Positions 17,492 to 26,708 are shown, counted from the first letter of the stretch. The stretch: 64,000 bases of DNA from Dyella amyloliquefaciens (GCF_004296575.1 NZ_SAYT01000002.1:797313-861312); one strand, 5' to 3'. The notes: generated from the sequence alone by a model not told the origin. A program made the numbers and translations.

Positions 17492-18673
17492 TCAGAGCTC
17501 CACGCGCAACTTCCTGGCCGCGGCAATCGCCTTGGCCTTGGCTGCCTCGATGTCTTCATCGCGCGCCAGCGTGACGGCCATGCGCCGCCGCCCCTTCACC
17601 GTCGGCTTGCCGAAGATGCGCAGTTGCGTGTCCTGCTCGGTAAGCGCATCAGCCACGTTGAAATAGCGCGGCCCACCGCCCTCGCCTTCCACCAGCACCG
17701 CGCACGACGCCGACGGACCAAGCTGGCGAATGGAGGGAATGGGCAACCCGAGAATGGCGCGCGCGTGCAACGCGAACTCGGACAGGTCCTGTGAAATCAG
17801 CGTGACCAGACCGGTGTCGTGCGGACGCGGGCTCACTTCCGAGAAGATCACGTGATCGCCCTTGACGAAGAACTCCACGCCGAACACACCCCAGCCACCG
17901 AGCGCACCGGTGATCGCCGCCGCCTGACGCTCGGCCTCCGCCTGCGCAGCCGCACTCATCGGCTGGGGCTGCCACGATTCTCGATAGTCGCCATCTTCCT
18001 GGCGGTGCCCGATGGGGGCGCAGAAGCTCACGCCGTCGCTGTGACGCACCGTGAGCAGGGTGATCTCGTAATCGAAATCCACGAAGCCTTCGACGATGAC
18101 CCGCCCCTTGCCCGCGCGTCCACCGGACTGCGCATAGTCCCAGGCCGCCTGCAGCTCGTCCTCGCGGCGCACGACGCTCTGCCCCTTGCCCGAGGAACTC
18201 ATCACGGGCTTGATGACGAACGGCAGGCCGATGGCGGCCACGGCGTCGCGATACTCCGCCTCCGTATCGCAAAAGCGATAAGGCGATGTCGGCAGTTTGA
18301 GTTCTTCGGCGGCGAGGCGCCGGATGCCTTCGCGATCCATGGTGAGCCACGCGGCACGCGCGGTGGGAATCACCCGCAGGCCGCCCTTTTCCAGCTCCAC
18401 CAGGGTGGGCGTATGGATGGCCTCGATTTCCGGCACCACCAGGTCGGGTTTTTCCTGCTCGATCAGCTGGCGCAGCGCGGCACCATCGAGCATGTCGATC
18501 ACGTGGCTGCGATGCGCCACCTGCATGGCCGGTGCATGGGCGTAGCGGTCCACCGCGATCACCTCCACGGCGTAGCGCTGCAGTTCGATCGCCACCTCCT
18601 TGCCGAGCTCGCCGGAACCCAGCAGCAGCACGCGCAGGGCATGTTCGGAATAAGGCGTGCCAAACGGCTTCAT
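17492..18673 (-). CDS. purT: Formate-dependent phosphoribosylglycinamide formyltransferase PurT
   Basis: ATP-grasp enzyme of purine synthesis that formylates GAR with formate and ATP, the folate-independent route. The 393-residue product matches E. coli PurT in length. Motifs include [19 protein letters not shown] at the N-terminus, [12 protein letters not shown] in the ATP lid and [21 protein letters not shown] in the metal-binding region. The start at 18673 ([10 protein letters not shown]) has GGGAGAG directly upstream. It is divergent from the transglutaminase-like gene and followed by two stem-loops. Confidence 0.96.
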   Translation of the reverse strand: MKPFGTPYSEHALRVLLLGSGELGKEVAIELQRYAVEVIAVDRYAHAPAMQVAHRSHVIDMLDGAALRQLIEQEKPDLVVPEIEAIHTPTLVELEKGGLRVIPTARAAWLTMDREGIRRLAAEELKLPTSPYRFCDTEAEYRDAVAAIGLPFVIKPVMSSSGKGQSVVRREDELQAAWDYAQSGGRAGKGRVIVEGFVDFDYEITLLTVRHSDGVSFCAPIGHRQEDGDYRESWQPQPMSAAAQAEAERQAAAITGALGGWGVFGVEFFVKGDHVIFSEVSPRPHDTGLVTLISQDLSEFALHARAILGLPIPSIRQLGPSASCAVLVEGEGGGPRYFNVADALTEQDTQLRIFGKPTVKGRRRMAVTLARDEDIEAAKAKAIAAARKLRVEL

Positions 18674-18819
18674 CGGTCTCTCCCTGGAGCGGCAAATGCG
18701 CATTGTAAGGGCCGGGGGCAGGCGCCGCGCGCCCGGCGGGCAGGACATGTCGAAAGCCCCATTGACGAACGCCTCGAACCGGCATTGACTGTCATTGCCA
18801 CCGTCCCCACGGAGCGATC

Positions 18820-20337
18820 ATGCGCAATCGGACTGCCATGCTTTTGCTGGTGTTGTCGCTGTGCCCCGCGCCTGGACTCATCGCCCGGGCCGAGACTGCT
18901 GTGTCTCCCGACACCACCTGGATGACCGTGTTGCTGGGTGGCCGCAAGATTGGCCACCTGGAGATCGAACACCAACGCACCGGCGATGTCGTCACCACCA
19001 CGCAGGACCTGGTGATCGAACTCAATCGCAGCGGCAGCGGTATTCCGCTCGGTGTGCTGACCCGCAGCGTGGAAAGCACATCCGGCGAGCCGTTGGGTTT
19101 CTATGCGCGAAGCACGCTTTCCGCCGCCAGCACCGTCGTGGAAGGCACGCGGCAGGCAAGCGGCGACTTCGCCGTGACCACCACCGTGGGCAACGATGCC
19201 AGGCAAACCCTGCTGGTCTGGCCACCGGGCGCGATGCTCAGCGAGGGACAGCGGCTCGCCCTGATCAAGGCCGCCAATCATCCGGGCCAGACCTACTCGA
19301 TGGACATGTTCGACCCCGCCAGCCAGGCAGTGGCACGGGTGGAGATGATGGTCATCGGCGATGAGAAAGTGACACTGCCCGAAGGCACGATGGTCCTCAA
19401 CCACCAACGCCAGGTGCTGAAATCAGCGCGTGGCACGCAGATCATGGACCTGTGGCTGGACGACCAGGGGCTTGCCCGCAAGGGCATGCTCGACATGCTG
19501 GGGCACAAGCTGGAGATGCTCGCGTGCAGCCAGCAATGCGCGCTGGCGCCGGTGCAGAAGTTGGACATGTTCCGCGCGGCCATGGTGGATTCGCCACGCC
19601 TGCTGCCGGCCTACCTGCGCTCGACATTCCTGCGCTACCGCATCCACGCCCCTGAGGGCAGTCCGCAACCGGTCATAAGCACTGACGAGCAACATGTGCT
19701 CAGCCTCGGGCGCGGCGACTGGATGGTCGATATCGGCAATCCCCAGCCCGGTGGTCAGCCGCCTCCCAGCCCCGATGACACCCTGCCCAACGCCTGGGTG
19801 CAGTCCGACGCACCGGAGATCCGGCAGTTGGCCGCTCGCGTAGTCGGCGATGCACAGGACGATCTGCAGAAGATGCGTCGCCTGCGCAGCTTCGTCAGCG
19901 ACTACATCACCCAGCACGGACTGGACGTGGGCTACGCCTCGGCGCTGGAAGTGCTGCGCACCCGGGACGGCGACTGCACCGAATACGCCGTCCTGCTTGC
20001 TGCGCTGGCGCGGGCCGAGAACATCCCGACGCGGGTGGTGACCGGCATGGTCTACGCCGACCGCTTCTCGGGCGCCTCGCGGGTGTTTGTGCCACACGCC
20101 TGGGTGCAGTCGTGGATCAATGGCCGCTGGCAAAGCTTCGACTCTGCCCTGCGCCAGTTCGACAGCACCCACATCGCCCTGGATTCCGGCGATGGCGACC
20201 CCTGGCATTTCTTCAACGTCGCCAACCTGTTCGGCCAGATGCGCATCGAGGAAATCACCCCCACCGCCGAACTGGCGGGCAACCTGCCTCCACCGAGCGT
20301 CAGCGAGCCACCGGCAAGTGCCGGCAATGGACGCTGA
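18820..20337 (+). CDS. Exported transglutaminase-like protein
   Basis: A 505-residue periplasmic protein with a signal peptide (about 1-24, ending LIARAE). The N-terminal 300 residues resemble uncharacterised exported domains. The transglutaminase core lies at about 345-450 with Cys in RDGDCTEYAVLLAAL, His in VFVPHAWVQSW and Asp in WQSFDSALRQ, so the catalytic triad is intact. Such proteins may crosslink, cleave or deamidate; the substrate is unknown. GGAG lies 6 nt before the ATG. It is upstream of the SPFH gene by 63 bp, but the repeat there suggests that SPFH has its own control. Confidence 0.82.
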   Translation: MRNRTAMLLLVLSLCPAPGLIARAETAVSPDTTWMTVLLGGRKIGHLEIEHQRTGDVVTTTQDLVIELNRSGSGIPLGVLTRSVESTSGEPLGFYARSTLSAASTVVEGTRQASGDFAVTTTVGNDARQTLLVWPPGAMLSEGQRLALIKAANHPGQTYSMDMFDPASQAVARVEMMVIGDEKVTLPEGTMVLNHQRQVLKSARGTQIMDLWLDDQGLARKGMLDMLGHKLEMLACSQQCALAPVQKLDMFRAAMVDSPRLLPAYLRSTFLRYRIHAPEGSPQPVISTDEQHVLSLGRGDWMVDIGNPQPGGQPPPSPDDTLPNAWVQSDAPEIRQLAARVVGDAQDDLQKMRRLRSFVSDYITQHGLDVGYASALEVLRTRDGDCTEYAVLLAALARAENIPTRVVTGMVYADRFSGASRVFVPHAWVQSWINGRWQSFDSALRQFDSTHIALDSGDGDPWHFFNVANLFGQMRIEEITPTAELAGNLPPPSVSEPPASAGNGR

Positions 20338-20355
20338 GCAGGGCACTTGCGGAAA

Positions 20356-20372
20356 GATATCACTTTGATATC
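20356..20372. promoter_or_regulatory. Doubled GATATC motif before the SPFH gene
   Basis: GATATC (20356-20361), a five-base ACTTT spacer and a second GATATC (20367-20372) lie 28 nt before the SPFH start codon and next to its ribosome binding site GGGAGG. Each half is itself palindromic and the two centres are 11 bp apart, about one helical turn, as expected for two regulator dimers side by side. The ribbon-helix-helix protein of the same operon is a natural candidate ligand; this is inference. Confidence 0.5.
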
Positions 20373-20400
20373 AAATCCTCCCAACTAGGGAGGAACCGCC

Positions 20401-21270
20401 ATGAACGAACGTCAGGGTTTTTCAGTTGCCGGCATACCGATGGTCTTTCTTTGCTTCCTGATGGGCTTGGGAGCCGTCGGATCGTGGATGGAGACAGCCC
20501 ACGGCGTCGGGAGCTTCCTGGGCCCGGTGGGTGTGTTGCTCATTGCGCTGCTGCTGCTCTCTGCCAAGGGCTTCTTCCAGGTCGCGCCCAACGAAGGCCA
20601 GGTCCTGCAGCTGTTCGGCAAGTACGCCGGCACGGTGCGCGCCGAGGGCCTGCGCTGGACCAACCCGTTCTGCAGCCGCCGGCGCGTCTCGCTGCGCGTG
20701 CGCAACTTCGAGAGCGGCAAGCTCAAGGTCAACGACAGCGACGGCAACCCGATCGAGATCGCCGCCGTGGTGGTATGGCAGGTGATCGATACCGCCGAAG
20801 CCGTGTTCTGCGTGGACGACTATGAAAACTTCGTCACCATCCAGAGCGAGTCGGCGCTGCGCCAGATGGCGCAGAACTACCCCTACGACGCGCACGACGA
20901 TGGCAAGCCTTCGCTGCGCAGCCATGGCGACGTGATCAACAACCACCTGCGCGGCGAAATCCAGGCCCGCCTGGACAAGGCCGGCGTGCGCGTGGTCGAG
21001 TCCCGCATCAGCCACCTTGCCTACGCCCAGGAAATCGCCCAGGCCATGCTGCAGCGCCAGCAGGCCAACGCGATCGTGGCGGCGCGCGAACGCATCGTGG
21101 AAGGTGCGGTAGGCATGGTCGCCATGGCGCTGGACAAGCTGCGCCAGCAAGGCGTGGTGGAGCTGGACGAGGAGCGCAAGGCCGCCATGGTCAGCAACCT
21201 GCTCGTGGTGCTCTGCGGCGACCGCTCCACGCAACCGGTGGTGAACGCCGGCACGCTCTATGGCGGCTGA
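20401..21270 (+). CDS. SPFH/band 7 domain membrane protein
   Basis: A 289-residue protein with two N-terminal hydrophobic segments (about 12-30 and 38-56), then a band 7 domain ([31 protein letters not shown] through [18 protein letters not shown]), and a C-terminal helical stretch. SPFH proteins form membrane microdomain scaffolds and often control proteases. GGAGG precedes the ATG. The last 11 nt overlap the start of a small ribbon-helix-helix gene, so the two are co-translated. A doubled GATATC motif lies just upstream. This is one of two SPFH genes in the window (the other is the slipin at 37.1 kb). Confidence 0.9.
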   Translation: MNERQGFSVAGIPMVFLCFLMGLGAVGSWMETAHGVGSFLGPVGVLLIALLLLSAKGFFQVAPNEGQVLQLFGKYAGTVRAEGLRWTNPFCSRRRVSLRVRNFESGKLKVNDSDGNPIEIAAVVVWQVIDTAEAVFCVDDYENFVTIQSESALRQMAQNYPYDAHDDGKPSLRSHGDVINNHLRGEIQARLDKAGVRVVESRISHLAYAQEIAQAMLQRQQANAIVAARERIVEGAVGMVAMALDKLRQQGVVELDEERKAAMVSNLLVVLCGDRSTQPVVNAGTLYGG

Positions 21271-21451
21271 CAAAAAGGCTTTTCCACTCCGCATCAGCGC
21301 TGCCGTGCTCGAAGCCATGCAGCGCTGGGCCGACGACGATCTGCGCAGCGTCAATGCGCAGATCGAGTTCGTGTTGCGCGAGGCGCTGCGCAAGCAGGGA
21401 CGCCTGAGGAAAGACAGTTCAGAGCCCGTGGTCGACGACGACTCCGACTGA
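21260..21451 (+). CDS. Small Arc-type ribbon-helix-helix protein
   Basis: A 63-residue protein. KKAFPLRISAAVLEAMQRWADDDLRSVNAQIEFVLREALRK is a typical Arc/CopG layout: one beta strand for DNA contact, then two helices for dimerisation. An acidic tail (EPVVDDDSD) follows. The ATG lies inside the 3' end of the SPFH gene with an 11-nt overlap. The pairing suggests an operon autoregulator acting on the doubled GATATC motif upstream, but a protein-interaction role is also possible. There is no toxin gene next to it. Confidence 0.75.
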   Translation: MAADKKAFPLRISAAVLEAMQRWADDDLRSVNAQIEFVLREALRKQGRLRKDSSEPVVDDDSD

Positions 21452-21549
21452 ACTCGCGCCCCGCTTTCGCGGCGATTCAACACGCCTTGCACACGGGCGG
21501 CGCTAGCTTCTCCTCACTCGCCAGGCGAGTGACTCGGCGGAGAACGTCC

Positions 21550-21747
21550 ATGGCAAATACTTACGCACCCTTACCCGATGGCCCGGTCCTTTGCGATGCG
21601 TGCGCCGAGGCGGGCGAAAAGGTCGAGATGGAGCCCCATGACGCGGTTCCGCCGGAGGCGCGCGAGTGGGCGAAGAAGGAACGTGCCGAACTGCAGAGCT
21701 ACCGCTGCCCGGAATGCGAGTCCGTGAACGTGTTTCGCGTCGACTGA
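21550..21747 (+). CDS. Small zinc-ribbon-like protein
   Basis: A 65-residue protein of unknown function with two CxxC knuckles, CDAC (about residues 15-18) and CPEC (about 55-58), separated by an acidic Glu-rich helix. This spacing suits a single structural zinc. The start at 21550 (MANTYAPL) lies 11-12 nt after GGCGGAG; a longer in-frame start exists but adds unlikely sequence. It stands alone between the ribbon-helix-helix and DUF1203 genes on the same strand. Confidence 0.65.
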   Translation: MANTYAPLPDGPVLCDACAEAGEKVEMEPHDAVPPEAREWAKKERAELQSYRCPECESVNVFRVD

Positions 21748-21820
21748 GCACCGCAAGAACCGGATGGTTGCTGCATGTCGAGAGCGGCAAGCTGCATGCG
21801 TCGCCTCACGGAGCTCTGCC

Positions 21821-22285
21821 ATGCACTTCCGCATTACCGGCCTGCCTGCCGAACCATTCAACGAACTGTTTTCCCTGTCCGACGAAGCACTCGCCGCACG
21901 GCGCGCCCTGCGCGTGGTGGCGGACCAGCCGCACGGCTACCCCTGCCGCATCAGCCTCACGGATGCCGAGGCAGGCCAGTCGCTGATTCTTCTCCACTAC
22001 GAACACCAGCCGGCGAACACGCCCTTCCGCTCCAGCTATGCGATCTACATCCGCGAGGGCGAGCAGCAGTACGACCGAGTCGATGAAGTGCCGGACCAGC
22101 TGCGCCGGCGCCTGCTGTCCGTGCGCAGCTTCGACGAGCGCGGCATGCTGTGCGATGCCGATGTGGTCCAGGGAACGGCACTGGAGCCCCTGATCGAGCG
22201 CTTGTTCGCCGACGAGCAGGCGGCATACCTGCACATCCACATGGCGCGCCCCGGCTGTTATGCGGCGCGAGTGGATCGCGCCTGA
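21821..22285 (+). CDS. DUF1203 family protein
   Basis: A 154-residue cytoplasmic protein resembling DUF1203: N-terminal HFRITGLPAEPFNELFSLSD, then PCRISLTDAEAGQSLILLHYEHQPANTPFRSSYAIYIRE, ending with HIHMARPGCYAARV. The family is widespread in proteobacteria and has no established function. The start at 21821 has GGAG 7 nt upstream. It converges with the DUF423 gene with a gap of only 6 bp. Confidence 0.8.
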   Translation: MHFRITGLPAEPFNELFSLSDEALAARRALRVVADQPHGYPCRISLTDAEAGQSLILLHYEHQPANTPFRSSYAIYIREGEQQYDRVDEVPDQLRRRLLSVRSFDERGMLCDADVVQGTALEPLIERLFADEQAAYLHIHMARPGCYAARVDRA

Positions 22286-22291
22286 CAACGC

Positions 22292-22678
22292 TCAACGCGA
22301 GGCTCGCATCCCCAGCGGGGCGATCGCGATGCCCAATGCCAGCCAGCCGACGATGAACGCCACGCCGCCCAGCGGCGTGATGGCGCCGAACCAGCGCGGC
22401 GCTCCCAATGCCAGCGCATACAGGCTGCCGCTGAATACCACGATGCCCAGGGGAAACGCCGCCATCGCGATACGCCGTGCTCGCCCCGGCACGGCAAACA
22501 CGGTCAGCACCAGTGCCAGCGCATGCCAGAAGTGGTAGCTCACCGCCGTGTGCCACAACTCGCTGCCTCTGGCATCAAGCACATCGCGCAGGGCATGTGC
22601 GCCAAAAGCACCGAGCATGACGGCGCTCGCGCCGGCCAGGCCCAGGAGCACGCCAGTGGCAAGAGATGGGTGTCGCAT
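22292..22678 (-). CDS. DUF423 family inner-membrane protein
   Basis: A 128-residue protein with four predicted membrane helices and the DUF423 (YgdD/YwdK) signature GAFGAHALRD near residue 30, followed by WHTAVSYHFWHALAL. The family is widely conserved and of unknown function. The start at 22678 is 50 bp from the divergent SCO1 gene start at 22729, so the two promoters must be very close. A longer in-frame start overlapping SCO1 was rejected. Confidence 0.85.
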   Translation of the reverse strand: MRHPSLATGVLLGLAGASAVMLGAFGAHALRDVLDARGSELWHTAVSYHFWHALALVLTVFAVPGRARRIAMAAFPLGIVVFSGSLYALALGAPRWFGAITPLGGVAFIVGWLALGIAIAPLGMRASR

Positions 22679-22728
22679 GGGGAACGCTTCCTTCAACAGC
22701 AAGGCAGCCAGTGTCGTATGCTGGCGGG

Positions 22729-23367
22729 ATGATTCCCTTCCATCTTCGCATGACACTTCGACGCGCTGGCCGCCTGACGCTGCTGTTCGCACTGGTGTTC
22801 GGCGCCTTGTTGCTGGGCGCCTGCAACCGCGGCGATTCGATCGAGTGGCGACTCACCAATGTCTCCGGGCACATGCCGGACCTGGACTTTCACCTGGTCG
22901 ACGACCAGGGCAAGGCAGTTACCGGCCAGGACTACCGCGGCAAGGTCGTGCTGCTGTATTTCGGCTACACGCATTGCCCGGATGTCTGCCCACTGACACT
23001 CGCCCAACTGCACGTGGTGATGCAGCGCCTCGGTCCGTTGGCCGACGGCGCACGGATCCTGTTCGTAAGCGTGGATCCGGCGCGCGACACACCCGACATC
23101 ATGCATGCCTATGTGAATGCCTTTGATCCGCGTGCGGTAGGCCTTTCCGGCACGCCGCGCGAGATCGAGGCATTGAGCAAGCGTTACCGCTCCGCTTTCA
23201 CGCGCGAGCCCGACAAGGGCGATGGACAATACGAAGTGAGCCACAGCTCGGCGATCTACGTGTTCGATCGCGATGGCAAGGCACGCCTGCTGGCCACACC
23301 GGCCAATCCGCAGGACGACCTCGTCCACGACCTGCACCTGATGTTGAGCCTGGGGAATCCGACATGA
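22729..23367 (+). CDS. SCO1/SenC/PrrC copper-binding lipoprotein
   Basis: A 212-residue thioredoxin-fold protein that delivers copper to, or reduces, the CuA site of cytochrome oxidase. A lipobox LLLGAC near residue 33 indicates a lipoprotein of the periplasmic face. The copper motif is CPDVCP (GYTHCPDVCPLTLAQ) and the conserved distal histidine is in EVSHSSAIYVFD, so the metal site looks complete. The start could be 22729 (MIPFHLRM) or 22750 (MTLRRAGR). Its stop overlaps the PCuAC start by 4 nt, and the pair forms a copper-delivery operon. Confidence 0.9.
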   Translation: MIPFHLRMTLRRAGRLTLLFALVFGALLLGACNRGDSIEWRLTNVSGHMPDLDFHLVDDQGKAVTGQDYRGKVVLLYFGYTHCPDVCPLTLAQLHVVMQRLGPLADGARILFVSVDPARDTPDIMHAYVNAFDPRAVGLSGTPREIEALSKRYRSAFTREPDKGDGQYEVSHSSAIYVFDRDGKARLLATPANPQDDLVHDLHLMLSLGNPT

Positions 23368-23837
23368 TCATTGGCACTGCGCGCGCCCTGCCCTTGTTGG
23401 CGGCCGGCCTGCTACTGGCCACCGCGGCGCATGCCGGCGAAGCCGAGCACGTTCGTACCAGCCAGGCGTGGATCCGCCTCCTTCCGGGCGATCTTCCGGC
23501 GGGCGCCTACGTCACGCTGGAAAATACCGGCGACCAGCCGGCCACGCTACGCAGTGCGAGCAGCACCCGCTACGGCAGCGTGATGCTGCACAAGAGCAGC
23601 TCCGAAGGCGGCGTGAGCCGCATGGCCATGGTGGACAACCTGGTCATCCCCGCGCACGGCAAGGCCGAACTCGCGCCGGGTGGCTATCACCTGATGATGA
23701 GCAAGGCGAATCCGCCGGTGCAGGTGGGGGACGCCGTGAAGCTCACCCTGCACTTCGCCGATGGCAGCGCACTAGATACGGATTTCGTCACGCGCCCGGC
23801 GAACGCCACGGACGCCGGCGACACCCACTCACACTGA
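23364..23837 (+). CDS. PCu(A)C periplasmic copper chaperone
   Basis: A 157-residue exported protein (signal peptide about 1-24, AAHAG) of the PCuAC/DUF461 family, which binds Cu(I) with Met and His ligands and works with SCO1 on the cytochrome oxidase CuA centre. The HxnM...HxM pattern is present as VMLHKSSSEGGVSRMAM and GGYHLMMS. A short His tail (DTHSH) may add metal binding. It overlaps the SCO1 gene by 4 nt. A single REP element follows its stop. Confidence 0.9.
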   Translation: MIIGTARALPLLAAGLLLATAAHAGEAEHVRTSQAWIRLLPGDLPAGAYVTLENTGDQPATLRSASSTRYGSVMLHKSSSEGGVSRMAMVDNLVIPAHGKAELAPGGYHLMMSKANPPVQVGDAVKLTLHFADGSALDTDFVTRPANATDAGDTHSH

Positions 23838-23845
23838 AATCCCTT

Positions 23846-23880
23846 TGCAGGAGCGCACCCAGTGCGCGACCGCAGCGCCT
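23846..23880 (+). repeat. Solo REP-like element after the PCuAC gene
   Basis: One copy of the family in plus orientation, starting TGCAGGAGCGCACC (one change from TGTAGG), with the stem GCGCAC-CCA-GTGCGC intact and CGACCGCAGCG following as in the copy at 14511. It lies in the convergent gap between PCuAC and the CtaG-like gene. Confidence 0.8.
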
Positions 23881-23886
23881 GATGAG

Positions 23887-24768
23887 TCAGCGCGCCGTCG
23901 TCGACACGGGATTTCCGGACGCCCTTGCCGGGCGCCGTGGCCAAGGCTTCCGCCGAATGCGCCCGCTGCGCGACAACCGCAACCACTGGCGCATCGCCAG
24001 CAGGCCGCCGATGGATTCGATGATCGCCGCCGGCACCCACATGATCACGCCACCGACAAGCTGCGCGGTAAGCACGTTGAAGGTGAAGGCACGCCCGCAT
24101 ATCTCGAAGATCGGATACAGGTCGGCCTTGGAAAACGTGACGATGGCGCCGGCGAGGATCTGCGGGGTCATCGTGATGCCCGGTGACAGCACGCGCAGTC
24201 CCGGCGTCATGCGTCCCGGCGGTCGCGGCCGGTGGTCCAGCACCAGCCACCAGTAGCTGAACCCGCTGACCAGCATCGACCAGTTCATGAAGCGATAGAT
24301 GCGCCAGTCCAGCATGGCCAGCGTCTGCATCGACGGGATCAGCCAGACCAGGATGAAGGCGACGAAGAGAATCGTCGCGATCGCCGGGTTGAGGAACACC
24401 GCATTGAACACGCGCCAGGGCCAGGACCGCAGCACCGGGCGCAGCAGGCGTATGCGCCATGACAACGGCAAGCCCTTGCGCAGCACCGATCCCGGATAGG
24501 AGGAGATGATCAGCAGCGGCGCCAGGTGATGCAGCAACACCTGCTGGATGCGATGCATGAAGAACTCATGCTCGAAGAAAAAATCCAGGTAGGTGTGCAG
24601 CGAGACATAGATCATCACCATGCCCAGCCAGAACGCCAGGCGGCGACCGATGCTCACCGGAAGGCCGCGGCAGCCACGCACGTACAGCACGCAGCAGGCC
24701 ACGAAGGTCAGCAGGAATACCCAGGAGAACTCCCAGGGCACGATCCACTTGATCAGGCTTGCCATCAT
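23887..24768 (-). CDS. CtaG-like (caa3-type) cytochrome c oxidase assembly protein
   Basis: A 293-residue polytopic membrane protein of the caa3_CtaG family (a different fold from the Cox11-type CtaG). About seven hydrophobic segments are seen; the HTYLDFFFEHEFFMHRIQQVLLHHLAPLL block contains several histidines on the membrane edge that could bind copper. The Arg-rich C-terminus is cytoplasmic. It lies tail-to-tail with SCO1-PCuAC, supporting a shared role in copper insertion into terminal oxidases. The start is 24768 (MMASLIKW), with a second ATG one codon later. Confidence 0.82.
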   Translation of the reverse strand: MMASLIKWIVPWEFSWVFLLTFVACCVLYVRGCRGLPVSIGRRLAFWLGMVMIYVSLHTYLDFFFEHEFFMHRIQQVLLHHLAPLLIISSYPGSVLRKGLPLSWRIRLLRPVLRSWPWRVFNAVFLNPAIATILFVAFILVWLIPSMQTLAMLDWRIYRFMNWSMLVSGFSYWWLVLDHRPRPPGRMTPGLRVLSPGITMTPQILAGAIVTFSKADLYPIFEICGRAFTFNVLTAQLVGGVIMWVPAAIIESIGGLLAMRQWLRLSRSGRIRRKPWPRRPARASGNPVSTTAR

Positions 24769-24801
24769 CGAACGATACCGGGCTTCAACGGCGACCGTAC
24801 A

Positions 24802-26706
24802 TCATAGCCCGCCCACCCGACGACGGCTCCGGCGCGAACGTCGCCAGCCATAGACCAGGCCGAACAGCGTCACCAGCGACGGCACCAGCACGATATTGAT
24901 GAACTTCAGGCGCAGGCCCAGCGCATCGATCTCGGCGTTGAACTGGTGCTGCACGTCGCGCAGCTCCTTGTTGATCGCCAGCTGGCGCCGCAGGAACTGT
25001 TCGATCTCCGACCGCTGCTCGGCACTCGCCGTGTCGCCGCGCGCAGCCTTGGCGGGCTGCAGCTCGTTGAGGCGGGTGCGCGTGACGGCCAGCTCGCGCT
25101 GCAGCTCCTGCTTCTTGGCCAGGAATTTCTGGTCCGCCGCACTCTGCAGCGCCAGCACGCGGGTGAACGGACGCTGCGAGCTGACCCGGCCATGGATGGA
25201 CAGCAGCGCGGAGGAACCACTGAGGTTGTCCGCGATGTTGGTGACGAAGTCGCCGTTGTTAGCCAGCGCACTCAGCTGCGGCTGGCCGAGCAGGCTCTGC
25301 GTGTAGGACACCCACAGGCGATCGCTGAGCAGATCGGTATCGGCCACGAGGATGACCTCGGCGTTTTCACCCGACAGGCCCAGGTGGCCAGGAGCCTTGG
25401 AGCGATCCGGAAACGCACTCGGGAACTGCCCACGTACGCGGGCCGCGATCACGTAGTGGTTGTTGTCGGGCCGGTAGTTGTCCAGCAGGCCACCCGGATT
25501 GTTGATCGATTCGCGCACCCGCTGGCTGGATACGATCTCGGCATCGGTCGTGCTCTGGATCAGCGGCTGCAGGCGCGAGGACGTACCGGGCGAGAGATCG
25601 AAGAATCCGGCGCTGGAGACGTTGATGCGCTGCAGGCTCGCCGTGATCACGTCGTTGTGGCTGAGCTCCTGCTGGCTGAGCCCGAGCATCGCCGGATGAC
25701 TCATGGACGAAGAGTCGGCCAGTTCGATGCGCAGGGCACGCGAGCGATCCAGCACCACCTTCTGCGGGTCGTACTGCACGCCCCACGCCTCGAAGAGCTT
25801 CGGGAGATCCGAGTTGTGATCGTCGGTATTGCCGGCACTGTCCACGAACGGCGTGTTGTCCATTTCCGCCACGGGATCGACGAACACCACCAGGTGTCCG
25901 CCGCCCAGCACGTACTGGTCGATCGCATACAGCGCGTCCGCCGGCAGGTGCTTGGGATGGATCACCAGCAGAGCCTTGATATCGCGGTCGATGCTGGTCA
26001 GCTTGGCCGGATCCAGCGTTTTCACGTCGAACTGCTGGCCGAGCTGGCGCATGACGGTCCACGGTTCCTCGCCGATCACCGGATTGCCTTCCACCGGCAG
26101 GCTGCTGATCAGGCCGACGTGCGGCTTGGACGGCTGGTCCAGCTCATAGAGCAGCTTGGCGATGTCGTACTCGAGGAAGGTCTCGCGAGACGGGTCCAGC
26201 AGGGGAATCCCCAACGTCTTGCCGGGCAGGCGCTCTTCGCCTTCCGCTTCGCTGTCGACATTCCCCGGCAAGGTATTGCCCACCAGGCCGAAGAAGACGC
26301 GCTCGCCGTTGGTGCCACCGTTGATCGGCGTCAGGCCATACCCTTCCGCGCTGACTTCATCGTCGGAATATGGCACGGGGTCCACGAACTGAAGACGCAG
26401 GCGCCCGCGCGAACGGGCCACCATCTCCTGCAGCATTTCCCGCACCCGCTGCTCGTAGCTGCGCAGCTGCGGAAGATCGCGAGCCGCGTGCTCGGAGAAG
26501 TACAGCGTGAGCTTCAGTGGCGCATGCAGGTTGTCCACGATGTGCGCCGTGCCCGGCGTCAGCGTGTACAGCTTGTCGGCGGTGAGGTCGATGCGCCCCA
26601 GGCGCAACCAGCGGCTGCTGCCCAGCGCGAGGGTGACGAACACGACGGCCAGCAGCACCAGGGCGGCAAGCAGCACGACGCGACGGCGTGAATGAAGTCG
26701 CGTCAT
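24802..26706 (-). CDS. GldG-like ABC transporter auxiliary protein
   Basis: A 634-residue membrane-anchored protein. One membrane helix lies near the N-terminus (about 8-30), followed by the large extracytoplasmic ABC_transp_aux/GldG domain (LTADKLYTLTPGTAHIVDNL, then the FVDP and FVDPVAEMDNTPF segments). A coiled coil (about 530-605) and a final membrane helix near residue 615 with an Arg-rich tail complete it. In Bacteroidota, GldG works with GldA/GldF in gliding; in proteobacteria the same trio is of unclear function. An upstream GTG at 26712 overlaps the permease stop; the ATG at 26706 follows two bases later. Confidence 0.85.
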   Translation of the reverse strand: MTRLHSRRRVVLLAALVLLAVVFVTLALGSSRWLRLGRIDLTADKLYTLTPGTAHIVDNLHAPLKLTLYFSEHAARDLPQLRSYEQRVREMLQEMVARSRGRLRLQFVDPVPYSDDEVSAEGYGLTPINGGTNGERVFFGLVGNTLPGNVDSEAEGEERLPGKTLGIPLLDPSRETFLEYDIAKLLYELDQPSKPHVGLISSLPVEGNPVIGEEPWTVMRQLGQQFDVKTLDPAKLTSIDRDIKALLVIHPKHLPADALYAIDQYVLGGGHLVVFVDPVAEMDNTPFVDSAGNTDDHNSDLPKLFEAWGVQYDPQKVVLDRSRALRIELADSSSMSHPAMLGLSQQELSHNDVITASLQRINVSSAGFFDLSPGTSSRLQPLIQSTTDAEIVSSQRVRESINNPGGLLDNYRPDNNHYVIAARVRGQFPSAFPDRSKAPGHLGLSGENAEVILVADTDLLSDRLWVSYTQSLLGQPQLSALANNGDFVTNIADNLSGSSALLSIHGRVSSQRPFTRVLALQSAADQKFLAKKQELQRELAVTRTRLNELQPAKAARGDTASAEQRSEIEQFLRRQLAINKELRDVQHQFNAEIDALGLRLKFINIVLVPSLVTLFGLVYGWRRSRRSRRRVGGL

Positions 26707-26708
26707 GG

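Noticed and set aside
15858-17666. A 602-codon plus-strand frame opposite the glutamate-synthase-like gene
   Set aside because: Shadow of a recognised gene, without a family or ribosome binding site.
20338-20400. A standard sigma-70 promoter before the SPFH gene
   Set aside because: TTGCGG at 20347 has no fitting -10 at 16-18 nt, so I list only the GATATC pair.
24946-26691. A 581-codon plus-strand frame opposite the GldG-like gene
   Set aside because: Antisense to a well-supported gene in an operon; composition (RQHGQ, GRR runs) is that of a shadow frame.
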